Assembly (NCBI GenBank): GCA_017533325.1
Contig: JAFXIF010000055.1
Span: 1 to 46,583, forward strand
Direction of reading: 5' to 3'
Source of the DNA: Alphaproteobacteria bacterium
GTDB lineage: Bacteria > Pseudomonadota > Alphaproteobacteria > CAAHEQ01 > UBA3637
DNA: 46,583 nucleotides
In this document: one piece after another, positions 1 to 6,835 of the stretch
How positions within the stretch are numbered: position 1 is the first letter of the stretch
Layout of the letters: every line of letters begins with the position of its first letter
Position numbers and translations under genes: made by a program
The notes under the pieces: generated by a model
What the model was told of the DNA's origin: nothing
What the model saw: only the letters and a program-made list of their open reading frames with translations
Database searches by the model: none

Positions 1-10
1 CTATCCGATG

Positions 11-87
11 GCGGAATAGCTATAGAGGCAAAGCGGATGGCTCATAATCCATCTGTCAAAGGGTTCGATCCCCTCTTGAAGCTACCA
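11..87 (+). tRNA. tRNA-like sequence with CAT anticodon loop; acceptor stem does not pair
   Basis: The sequence has a TTCGATC T-loop at 64-70, an anticodon-type loop CTCATAA at 41-47 (CAT at 43-45, Met or Ile2 type), a short D-stem GCT/AGC at 19-21 and 32-34, and an encoded CCA at 85-87. The 5' GGCGGAA looks like an elongator tRNA-Met start, but the 3' strand before CCA (TTGAAGCT) cannot pair with it. The anticodon loop is 8 nt if the flanking GATGG/CCATC stem is used, and the T-stem has a bulge or mismatch. A strong terminator follows immediately, so it is probably transcribed. It may be a decayed or recombined tRNA, or an unusual functional one. The window edge leaves the upstream context unknown. 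Confidence 0.5.
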
Positions 88-95
88 GTTCAAAA

Positions 96-129
96 AAGGC
101 TTTGCGAATACAGCAGAGTCTTTTTTTTA
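96..129 (+). terminator. Intrinsic terminator after the tRNA-like gene
   Basis: A 10-bp stem (96-105 with 113-122, two G-U pairs), a 7-nt loop and a run of eight T from 121. It lies 8 bases after the CCA end of the tRNA-like sequence. Confidence 0.8.
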
Positions 130-217
130 TTTAAAAGTTTAAGATGTAGTTCGGAGCTCTAAATAACTTAAAAAGGAAAGCACATTTTAACAAAATAATC
201 AAAATCAGCAAGGAAAA

Positions 218-1051
218 TTATTCTTTTTCAAGTTTCAAATTATAATACGGCGAATTTTTTAAAAGCGGGCGAATTTCTTTTTCAAACAAATCCCGTTCTT
301 CTTTTGACAAAAAAGAAACTTCATTTTCTGATGCCGTATTATTTTCTCTAATCACCCCATTGGATTTCAATTTTTTCATAAAATGAAACCAAACAGGTCC
401 CCCTAAACGATAAGAGCTTTTAATATTTTTGACTCGAAGATGTTCATAAACCCTTCTGTGTCCAAAACTCTCAATATTTTTTCTTTTAACAAAATAACTG
501 TCCCCACCGGTACCATTCAGCTCTCTTGCTTTAAACTTTACCAAATAATCATTCCAAGGAAACGTGTTATACCCGACAAAAAAATATTTTATATTTTCCT
601 TGCCTTCATCTTGCACAAAACGAACCGCTTTTTTCAATCTTTCTTTAATATACACTTGATCGGCATCAATTTTAACAACCCATTCTTCTGGTTCAAAAAA
701 TGAAAGACCAAAATTGTTGTAAGCTGCTAAGGTATTTTCAAATAGAACTTTTGATTTATAACGTTTATCATGAGAGGGAATCACAAGGTGCGGATATTCA
801 TGAATTTCACACTCTTTTCTCTTGGAACACCATTCATTCATAAACAAAACAGACCCATCATCTTTTTCATTCGAATGAATGATCACAATCTTGTCAAACA
901 CGCCATCAATTGAATTTAAACAAGGCTCAATCGTTTTAATCTCATCTTTAACCCGCAAAAAAGCAGCCACTTTCGCTATCGCCATATTCGAAAGAAAAAA
1001 TATATTAAAAACAAACAGATAACAAAATATATTAAAGCAACACTTTAACAT
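218..1051 (-). CDS. Glycosyltransferase family 2-like protein with N-terminal membrane anchor
   Basis: 277 residues. Residues 1-25 are hydrophobic (signal anchor or uncleaved signal), followed by a GT-A type start KVAAFLRVKDE, a nucleotide-binding-like stretch ending FDKIVIIHS, and a DxD-like KIDADQVY segment that would bind the metal and sugar nucleotide. This order matches family 2 / LgtA-like transferases acting on cell-surface polysaccharide or lipooligosaccharide. The start is supported by a GGGGGG-type ribosome site 6 bases upstream; an internal Met23 would remove the hydrophobic segment but lacks a ribosome site. It lies downstream of lolD on the same strand with a 26-base gap, so it may be the last gene of that transcript. 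Acceptor and donor are unknown. Confidence 0.7.
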   Translation of the reverse strand: MLKCCFNIFCYLFVFNIFFLSNMAIAKVAAFLRVKDEIKTIEPCLNSIDGVFDKIVIIHSNEKDDGSVLFMNEWCSKRKECEIHEYPHLVIPSHDKRYKSKVLFENTLAAYNNFGLSFFEPEEWVVKIDADQVYIKERLKKAVRFVQDEGKENIKYFFVGYNTFPWNDYLVKFKARELNGTGGDSYFVKRKNIESFGHRRVYEHLRVKNIKSSYRLGGPVWFHFMKKLKSNGVIRENNTASENEVSFLSKEERDLFEKEIRPLLKNSPYYNLKLEKE

Positions 1052-1077
1052 AAAATACCCCCCCTATTCCTTATATA

Positions 1078-1761
1078 TCATCCTTCTTTAATTAAGCCGT
1101 TTTGAACGCTGATTTGTCGGTCCATTTGAAGCGCCAATTCCGGGTTATGTGTCGCAATTAAAGCTGACAATTTTTTTTCTTTTACCAAAGAAAGAAGCGT
1201 TTGAAAAACTCCTTCCGCCGTTTTCGGATCCAAGTTCCCCGTTGGTTCATCCGCCAATAAAACAGAGGGTTCATTTGCCAATGCTCTTGCAATCGCAACA
1301 CGTTGTTGTTCCCCTCCCGAAAGTTCACCGGAGCGATGCATTAAACGATGCTTTAACCCAACCAGCTCCAACAATTCTTCAGCGCGCCCTTTCGCCTGTT
1401 TTTCACTTTTACCATTAATCAGTTGCGGTAACATAACATTTTCAAGCGCGTTAAAATCAGGCAATAACAAATGATATTGATAAACAAATCCGATTTCTTT
1501 GCGACGCAATAAAGTTCTTTCTTTATCTGAAGCACAAGAAACATCTTTACCTTGAACAAAAATTTGACCACCACTTGGTTGATCGAGCAAACCGGTAATA
1601 TGTAAAAGCGTTGACTTTCCCGAACCGGACGGCCCGACAAGCGCCGTAATTTCCCCTTTATTCAAGGCAAAGTTAATGTCTTTTAAAACGTCTAATCTGG
1701 TTTCTTTTTTACCATAAAAACGGCTGATACTCACCAATTCAATTGCCGGACGATTATTCAT
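1078..1761 (-). CDS. lolD: Lipoprotein-releasing ABC transporter ATP-binding protein LolD
   Basis: 227 residues, the usual LolD length. Walker A GPSGSGKS at 43-50, signature LSGGEQQR at 147-154 and Walker B VLLADE at 167-172 are intact, with the EPTGNLD extension typical of the LolD/MacB/FtsE branch. It powers extraction of outer-membrane lipoproteins from the inner membrane and their transfer to LolA. Its start overlaps the end of the permease gene by 8 bases, so the two are translationally coupled and form the LolCD complex. FtsE or MacB ATPases are similar, but the neighbouring permease settles the call. Confidence 0.92.
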   Translation of the reverse strand: MNNRPAIELVSISRFYGKKETRLDVLKDINFALNKGEITALVGPSGSGKSTLLHITGLLDQPSGGQIFVQGKDVSCASDKERTLLRRKEIGFVYQYHLLLPDFNALENVMLPQLINGKSEKQAKGRAEELLELVGLKHRLMHRSGELSGGEQQRVAIARALANEPSVLLADEPTGNLDPKTAEGVFQTLLSLVKEKKLSALIATHNPELALQMDRQISVQNGLIKEG

Positions 1762-2998
1762 ATCTTAACGCCTCCACCGGATCTGTTTTGCTTGCTTTAT
1801 ATGAAGGATAAATTGTTGAAAGCAAAGATAAAACCAAACTCATTACAACCACCATCATCACTTCACCCATCTCAACTTTGGCCGGAAGTTTTGAAAGGAA
1901 ATAAATTTCAGCCGAAAAAAGCTCTTTACCGGATAAACCTTCCAAAAATTCTTTAATCGCATCAATGTTTTCGCAAAAAAGAAGACCAAGTCCAAAGCCG
2001 GCAAAAGTGCCGACCACACCGATTGTTAAGCCGGACATTAAAAATACACGTTGGATAGAACCTCTGCTCATTCCCATTGTTCTTAAAACAGCAATATCTT
2101 TTGTTTTATCTTGAACCAACATAATCAGCCCCGAAATCATATTAAAAGCAGCGACAATAATAATCAATGTTAAGATTAAAAACATCACATTTCTTTCAAC
2201 TTCAATGGCATTGAAAAAAGCTTGGTTAGTATAGCGCCAATCTTGAATTTGCGCATCCCGTCCGATTGAAGAGAAAGCTTCATGCGCAATTTCTTCATAA
2301 TCTGCCCCTTTATTGGTGAAAACTTCCAAATGCGAAACTTTTCCTCCTGTCACAAAAAATTTTTGAGCTTCTTCTAACGGCATAAACAAAAAGTTAGCAT
2401 CATATTCACTCATGCCACTATCAAAAACGCCTAAAACCGTGTAAGCTTTCATTTTCGGAATAGTGCCAAACGCCGTGATATTCCCCTTTGGCGAAACTAA
2501 GGACACCGTATCCCCCGGTCTTAACCCCAACCTGCGCGCCAAACGATAGCCCAAAATAACCTGACTATCCATAAATTCTTGCAGATCAATCCCTTTATAT
2601 GATCCCCCTAAAAGCGGACGTTTAATGAAATCATCTTTTTTCATTCCACGCACCATAACACCGGCCGAAGCTGCATCAGAAGAAACCATAACTTGTCCGT
2701 CAACAACAGGAACAACATGAGCAATATTTTGAACTTGTTGCATCACCTTGACTTTTTCATCAAAATTTTCAAGATAAGGGCCAAAAACCGGATAAACTCC
2801 CAATTGCCCATTAATCCCTAAAACACGGCTGAGCAATTCTTCTTTAAATCCGTTCATAACACTCATAACAATGATTAAAGTGGCAACACCAAGCATAATC
2901 CCTAAAAAAGAAAAACCGGCAATAACGGAAACAAATCCCGTTCTTTTTCTTGATTTTAAATAGCGAAAAGCCAACATTCGTTCGGTTTTTGAAAACAT
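1754..2998 (-). CDS. lolC: Lipoprotein-releasing system permease LolC/LolE
   Basis: 414 residues with the FtsX-type layout: a transmembrane helix near residues 25-47, a large periplasmic MacB-like domain (about 50-265), then three helices near 270-295, 315-340 and 378-400. The N-terminal RMLAFRYLKSRKRTGFVSVIAGFSFLGIMLG-type start and the C-terminal YPSYKASKTDPVEALRYE ending are family hallmarks. Only one permease is present beside lolD, as in other alphaproteobacteria, so a homodimer probably replaces the E. coli LolC/LolE pair. First gene of the lolC-lolD transcript. Confidence 0.92.
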   Translation of the reverse strand: MFSKTERMLAFRYLKSRKRTGFVSVIAGFSFLGIMLGVATLIIVMSVMNGFKEELLSRVLGINGQLGVYPVFGPYLENFDEKVKVMQQVQNIAHVVPVVDGQVMVSSDAASAGVMVRGMKKDDFIKRPLLGGSYKGIDLQEFMDSQVILGYRLARRLGLRPGDTVSLVSPKGNITAFGTIPKMKAYTVLGVFDSGMSEYDANFLFMPLEEAQKFFVTGGKVSHLEVFTNKGADYEEIAHEAFSSIGRDAQIQDWRYTNQAFFNAIEVERNVMFLILTLIIIVAAFNMISGLIMLVQDKTKDIAVLRTMGMSRGSIQRVFLMSGLTIGVVGTFAGFGLGLLFCENIDAIKEFLEGLSGKELFSAEIYFLSKLPAKVEMGEVMMVVVMSLVLSLLSTIYPSYKASKTDPVEALRYE

Positions 2999-3077
2999 TT
3001 TTTATCCTTTAAATTGAAAATCTTTACAAGAAATTACCTGAGTTTGATTAAAAAATCAAGTAAAAAGAAAAGCTTTT

Positions 3078-3623
3078 TTAACTCCTCTCATTTATGTCAT
3101 CATAAAGCGGATAAACATACCTTACTTTATTATATGATTTAATTTTTAAAGGTTTTAACGGGGTGCAATTTTGAATCATAAAATTAAAAGAAACAAAGTT
3201 AAGATCAGCAAATAAATAATCAACCCGCTCCATTTCAATGCCTTTTTGCTCTTTTAAATAATGCGAAAACACCGAAGCTAATGTGGAAGAAATATATCGT
3301 TTTAATTCATTATCCGGCGCATAAGGATATTCCCGATAATGAAGGTATTTTGAATGAGGCGAAAAATTTTCATCCCACTCAATCGGAAAATCGGATTTAT
3401 CCTCTTCCTCTAAATATTTTAAAAACAAACGGGTCATAAAAAAATGAAGGCGTCTGGCTTTTGGATTTAATGCAAAAACAGACGGTCTTTCCCCTCCTTT
3501 TGCCGGATATTTATAAAGAAATAAGATGTCAATGTTATATGGTTTTTTATTTTTGCAAACCATATCAAACATAAATGGCATTTCCAAATGATGATATTCT
3601 GTTTTATGGATTCTTCTTGGCAT
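3078..3623 (-). CDS. Hypothetical protein, soluble
   Basis: 181 residues, not recognised. No signal peptide or membrane segment is seen. It is rich in aromatic and charged residues (many Tyr, Phe, His, Lys), which suggests a compact mixed alpha/beta protein. It stands alone: 79 bases before the lolC start and divergent from the transglutaminase-like gene with about 90 bases between, a region that must hold both promoters. Length and lack of stops support a real gene; the function is unknown. Confidence 0.65.
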   Translation of the reverse strand: MPRRIHKTEYHHLEMPFMFDMVCKNKKPYNIDILFLYKYPAKGGERPSVFALNPKARRLHFFMTRLFLKYLEEEDKSDFPIEWDENFSPHSKYLHYREYPYAPDNELKRYISSTLASVFSHYLKEQKGIEMERVDYLFADLNFVSFNFMIQNCTPLKPLKIKSYNKVRYVYPLYDDINERS

Positions 3624-3682
3624 TCAACCCTTCCCTTTTAAGCTTAAAATACACTTATTTTACCTTTTTTACAATAAAATTT

Positions 3683-3709
3683 TTGCAATTTAAAAAAAAA
3701 TGCTATAAT
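3683..3709 (+). promoter_or_regulatory. Extended -10 promoter for the transglutaminase-like gene
   Basis: TGC-TATAAT at 3701-3709 is an extended -10 element, with TTGCAA 15 bases upstream as a weak -35. The predicted transcript start falls about 3715-3716, on or next to the ATG at 3715, which suggests a leaderless mRNA. Confidence 0.55.
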
Positions 3710-3714
3710 GAATT

Positions 3715-4446
3715 ATGATCAGATTAGTCGTATGCTTATTTTTAATTTTATCTTTTTCTTCAATTGGTTATTCCAAAACATTTTATGGAGATGCCGATTC
3801 GCGCGCATACCGCGTACCTGAAAAATATTTAAATAATTTAGACAGTTTAACAAATTATTTGATTGAACCATATAAAAATAACGAAGAATTAAAAGCCAGA
3901 GTGATTTTTGCCTTTATTGTTTACCATATCCAATATGATATGTATGAATATGAATCAGGATATGAATGGTCAAGAAAAAAAGCACCGATAAGCTCCCACA
4001 AAGATGCGGAAAATAAAATTTCAAATTTCAAACAAACACCTCAAGAAACATTAAAGACAAGACGAGGCGTTTGCCGCCATTTAACCAATCTTTATTTACA
4101 CATGGCTAAAAAAGCAGGATTGAAAGCCGTTGAAATTGAAGGGTTGGCAGAAGGGTCTCCCCATGCTTGGAATGGCGTTAAAATAAACAAGAAATGGTAT
4201 CTTTTAGATGTGACCTGGGGTGGAGGGAATGCCTCTCTTCAAGGGATTAAAAATGATAAAGATTATAAAAGAGCCTTAAAAATCAGAGAGAAAAAGATTA
4301 AAAGCGGACGCATTAAAAATTCAAAAAAAATCAGGAATGAATGGTTCTTAAGCGATCCAAAAAAATTCTTTAAAACACATCACCCTTATGATTTAAAGTG
4401 GTCTTTGCTTCCAAAACATCAAAAAGCAAACGATAAATTGCCATAA
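3715..4446 (+). CDS. Secreted transglutaminase-like (papain-fold) protein
   Basis: 243 residues. Residues 1-20 form a signal peptide (MIRLVVCLFLILSFSSIGYS). A transglutaminase-core triad is visible: Cys120 in TRRGVCRHLT, His150 in GSPHAWNGV and Asp165 in WYLLDVTWGGG. These families carry out thiol-dependent hydrolysis or crosslinking of peptides; bacterial members are often periplasmic or exported proteases or peptidoglycan-associated proteins. The C-terminal 60 residues are Lys-rich. There is no ribosome site upstream and the ATG lies near the predicted transcript start, so leaderless translation is likely. It stands as a single gene, and the substrate cannot be read from sequence. Confidence 0.8.
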   Translation: MIRLVVCLFLILSFSSIGYSKTFYGDADSRAYRVPEKYLNNLDSLTNYLIEPYKNNEELKARVIFAFIVYHIQYDMYEYESGYEWSRKKAPISSHKDAENKISNFKQTPQETLKTRRGVCRHLTNLYLHMAKKAGLKAVEIEGLAEGSPHAWNGVKINKKWYLLDVTWGGGNASLQGIKNDKDYKRALKIREKKIKSGRIKNSKKIRNEWFLSDPKKFFKTHHPYDLKWSLLPKHQKANDKLP

Positions 4447-4491
4447 AAAAGAAAGAATGCCCTCCTCTAACTATATATACCATATAGACTT

Positions 4492-4507
4492 TGACATAAA
4501 TTTGTCA
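4492..4507. repeat. Inverted repeat TGACA-N6-TGTCA upstream of ihfB
   Basis: A perfect 5-bp inverted repeat with a 6-bp spacer, 21 bases upstream of the ihfB -35 element. It could be an operator, but a 5-bp match is short in AT-rich DNA. Confidence 0.3.
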
Positions 4508-4527
4508 CAAAAAAAGCTCTTTTTTTC

Positions 4528-4556
4528 TTGACAAGTAACAGGTCAATGTTTAAAAT
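4528..4556 (+). promoter_or_regulatory. Sigma-70 type promoter for ihfB-accD
   Basis: TTGACA at 4528-4533, a 17-bp spacer and TAAAAT at 4551-4556. Start of transcription is expected near 4563, giving a leader of about 25 bases before the ihfB start. Confidence 0.75.
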
Positions 4557-4588
4557 AGGTTTACATTTTTTATGAAAGGAAGAAAAAA

Positions 4589-4870
4589 ATGATTAAATCA
4601 GAACTCGTTGCAAAATTAGCAGAACAAACAAACTTAACAAAAACAGATGCCGAAAACGTTGTTTCCACTGTTTTTAAAGAAATCACAAAAGCCCTTGTAA
4701 AAGGCAACCGCGTTGAATTGCGCGGCTTTGGCGTTTTATCCGTCAGAGAACGTAAACCAAGAACAGGCCGCAACCCTAAAACAGGTGAAAAAGTTGAAGT
4801 TTCATCAAAGAAAGTTCCGTTCTTTAAAGCCGGAAAATCAATTAACGAAGCATTAAACAACAAAAAATAG
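4589..4870 (+). CDS. ihfB: Integration host factor subunit beta (HU/IHF family)
   Basis: 93 residues, standard for the family. The DNA-binding arm with its intercalating proline is present (RKPRTGRNPKTGEKV, about 55-69) and RVELRGFGVLSVRERK matches IHF-beta better than HU. The protein bends DNA in nucleoid organisation and regulation. It has its own promoter and a GAAAGGAAG ribosome site, and accD follows after 8 bases. HU is the alternative; the start MIKSELV and the ihfB-accD neighbourhood favour IhfB. No alpha subunit is in this window. Confidence 0.85.
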   Translation: MIKSELVAKLAEQTNLTKTDAENVVSTVFKEITKALVKGNRVELRGFGVLSVRERKPRTGRNPKTGEKVEVSSKKVPFFKAGKSINEALNNKK

Positions 4871-4878
4871 GTTTTTTT

Positions 4879-5727
4879 ATGAACTGGCTCAGCAGGTTAA
4901 CCAGACCAACCGTTAAAAAAGCGGCAACACAAAAAGAAATTCCAAACAACTATTGGGACAGATGCCCTGATTGCGGTGCAATGCTGTTTCATGCCGAAAT
5001 TGAAAAAAAGGATTTTGTTTGTCCTTATTGCGATCATCACTTTCGCCTTCCGGTTTTAAAAAGACTTGAAATGCTTTTTGACCGAGGGGAATATACATTA
5101 ATTCAACTTCCGAAAGTTAAAGAAGATCCTCTTAAATTTGCCGATTTGGAAAAATATACAGACCGCTTAAAAAAAGCCAGAAAAAAAACCAAACACGAAG
5201 ACGCCATTGTTGTTGCCCATGGATTTATCGGCGGGCATGCCTCAGTTATCGGTGTCTTTGATTTTTCATTTATGGGTGGGTCAATGGGAACGGCCGTTGG
5301 AGAAGCAATTATAACGGCCGCCCAATTGGCTCTGCTTCAAGAAGCTGCTCTTATCTTAGTGCCGGCTTCCGGTGGAGCGCGCATGCAAGAAGGAATGCTT
5401 TCATTAATGCAGATGGCAAGAACAACGATTGCCGTTAAAAAATTAAAAGCAAAGAAATTACCTTATATTACTTTACTTTCAGATCCGACCATGGGTGGGG
5501 TAACCGCTTCTTTTGCCATGTTAGGCGATATTGCTTTGGCAGAACCGGGAGCTGCAATCGGATTTGCGGGGAAACGCGTGATTGAACAAATTGTCAGAGA
5601 AAAATTACCGTCTAATTTCCAACAATCCAGTTATTTATTGGAACATGGTATGATTGATCAGGTTGTTCACCGTAAAGACTTAAAAAAAGTTATCTCCAAT
5701 ATTTTAAATCTTTTACATAATCAATAA
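4879..5727 (+). CDS. accD: Acetyl-CoA carboxylase carboxyltransferase subunit beta
   Basis: 282 residues, usual length. An N-terminal four-cysteine zinc ribbon (Cys29, Cys32, Cys48, Cys51) is followed by the crotonase-like carboxyltransferase core, with the oxyanion-type stretches MGGSMGTAVGEA, PASGGARMQEG and DPTMGGVTASFA. With AccA it transfers the carboxyl group from biotin to acetyl-CoA, the committed step of fatty acid synthesis. It lies 8 bases behind ihfB and is probably cotranscribed. In many alphaproteobacteria the trp genes and folC flank accD; neither is here. Confidence 0.95.
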   Translation: MNWLSRLTRPTVKKAATQKEIPNNYWDRCPDCGAMLFHAEIEKKDFVCPYCDHHFRLPVLKRLEMLFDRGEYTLIQLPKVKEDPLKFADLEKYTDRLKKARKKTKHEDAIVVAHGFIGGHASVIGVFDFSFMGGSMGTAVGEAIITAAQLALLQEAALILVPASGGARMQEGMLSLMQMARTTIAVKKLKAKKLPYITLLSDPTMGGVTASFAMLGDIALAEPGAAIGFAGKRVIEQIVREKLPSNFQQSSYLLEHGMIDQVVHRKDLKKVISNILNLLHNQ

Positions 5728-5735
5728 CTTTTCTA

Positions 5736-5764
5736 TTGACGGCACTCATTAGTAATCCTATATT
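5736..5764 (+). promoter_or_regulatory. Sigma-70 type promoter for the hydroxyacid dehydrogenase
   Basis: TTGACG at 5736-5741, a 17-bp spacer, TATATT at 5759-5764. It lies inside the 5' end of a longer open frame, which argues that translation begins further down, at 5799. Confidence 0.7.
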
Positions 5765-5798
5765 ATTCTCGTTTCAAACAAAAAAGAAAGGGGAATCA

Positions 5799-6815
5799 AT
5801 GACTGATGTTTTATTTTTTAACGCTGATGATATTTTAGCCGATTATCTTCATAAGACCAAACAAAAAAAGATAACTCCCGTTCTTTTTAAAGAAAGCTTA
5901 AATCATATTGATAAAAAAGAGCTTGCTCCTTATAAAAAAGCTGAAATTATTTCTGTTTTCGTTCATTCAGAATCGCTTGACACCAAAAGATTGGATTATT
6001 TTAAAAATTTAAAACTAATTGTAACCAGATCAACCGGATTTAATCATATTGATTTAGAGTATTGCAAAAAAAGAGGTATTGAAGTTTTAAATGTTCCCAG
6101 ATATGGAGAAACAACCGTTGCTGAATTTTCTTTCGGTTTATTGTTAAATTTAGCAAGACACATTATCCAAGGGCGAAACGGTATGGCGCATAACCATGTT
6201 GAAATCCCCTCCTATATGGGCATTGATTTAATGGGGAAAACCATTGGAATTATCGGAACCGGCTCCATTGGGCAACACATGATTAAACTGGCCCAAGGCT
6301 TTGGTATGAATGTATTAGCTTATGATTTATATCCGAAAGAAGAATTAAAAGAATTATATGTTTCTTCTTTAGAGGAAATTTATAAAAAAGCGGATGTGAT
6401 TTCCCTTCATGTTCCTTCAACACCCCAAAATTATCATTTGTTAAATGAAAAAGCCTTTAATCAAATGAAAAAAGGAGTTATCATCCTAAATACAGCCCGT
6501 GGAGATTTGATTGATACGGAAGCCTTATATATCGCCCTTAAAAAAGGGATTGTCGGCGGTGCCGGTCTGGACGTTCTTGAAAATGAAGACTTTTTAATTC
6601 ATGATGATATTGAACTTAAAAATGAATTATTTAAAAACAATGACTTTTTGCTAGATTCTGCCCTTAATTTAAAGTTGTTGCAATTTAAAAACGTTATCGC
6701 CACACCGCATATCGCCTTTAACTCGATTGATGCTTTAAACAGAATCAATGAAACAACTTTAAAAAATATTGAGCTGTTTTTAAAAGGAAAAATTCAAAAT
6801 TCCGTTTTAAAATAA
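5799..6815 (+). CDS. D-isomer specific 2-hydroxyacid dehydrogenase (D-lactate dehydrogenase-like)
   Basis: 338 residues from the chosen start MTDVLFF, which follows an AAAGGGGAA ribosome site; an upstream TTG in frame at 5736 is the promoter -35 element and is rejected. The NAD-binding Rossmann motif is GTGSIGQHMIKLA, followed by the family signature NTARGDLIDTEAL (substrate-binding Arg), the Glu in VLENEDF and the catalytic His in ATPHIAFNS. These enzymes reduce 2-oxoacids with NADH, and the best fit is fermentative D-lactate dehydrogenase, regenerating NAD+ at low oxygen. Phosphoglycerate or 4-phosphoerythronate dehydrogenase are less likely given length and no ACT domain. It is convergent with mfd. 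Confidence 0.85.
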   Translation: MTDVLFFNADDILADYLHKTKQKKITPVLFKESLNHIDKKELAPYKKAEIISVFVHSESLDTKRLDYFKNLKLIVTRSTGFNHIDLEYCKKRGIEVLNVPRYGETTVAEFSFGLLLNLARHIIQGRNGMAHNHVEIPSYMGIDLMGKTIGIIGTGSIGQHMIKLAQGFGMNVLAYDLYPKEELKELYVSSLEEIYKKADVISLHVPSTPQNYHLLNEKAFNQMKKGVIILNTARGDLIDTEALYIALKKGIVGGAGLDVLENEDFLIHDDIELKNELFKNNDFLLDSALNLKLLQFKNVIATPHIAFNSIDALNRINETTLKNIELFLKGKIQNSVLK

Positions 6816-6835
6816 ATCTTGAACCCTTTTCATTT

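Noticed and set aside
1..87. Piece of a split or permuted tmRNA
   Set aside because: A clear anticodon-type arm is present, which tmRNA lacks, and no tag-coding sequence is seen.
5736..5798. Upstream extension of the hydroxyacid dehydrogenase from a TTG
   Set aside because: The TTG is part of a good -35 element and the -10 lies inside the extension; a strong ribosome site precedes the ATG at 5799.
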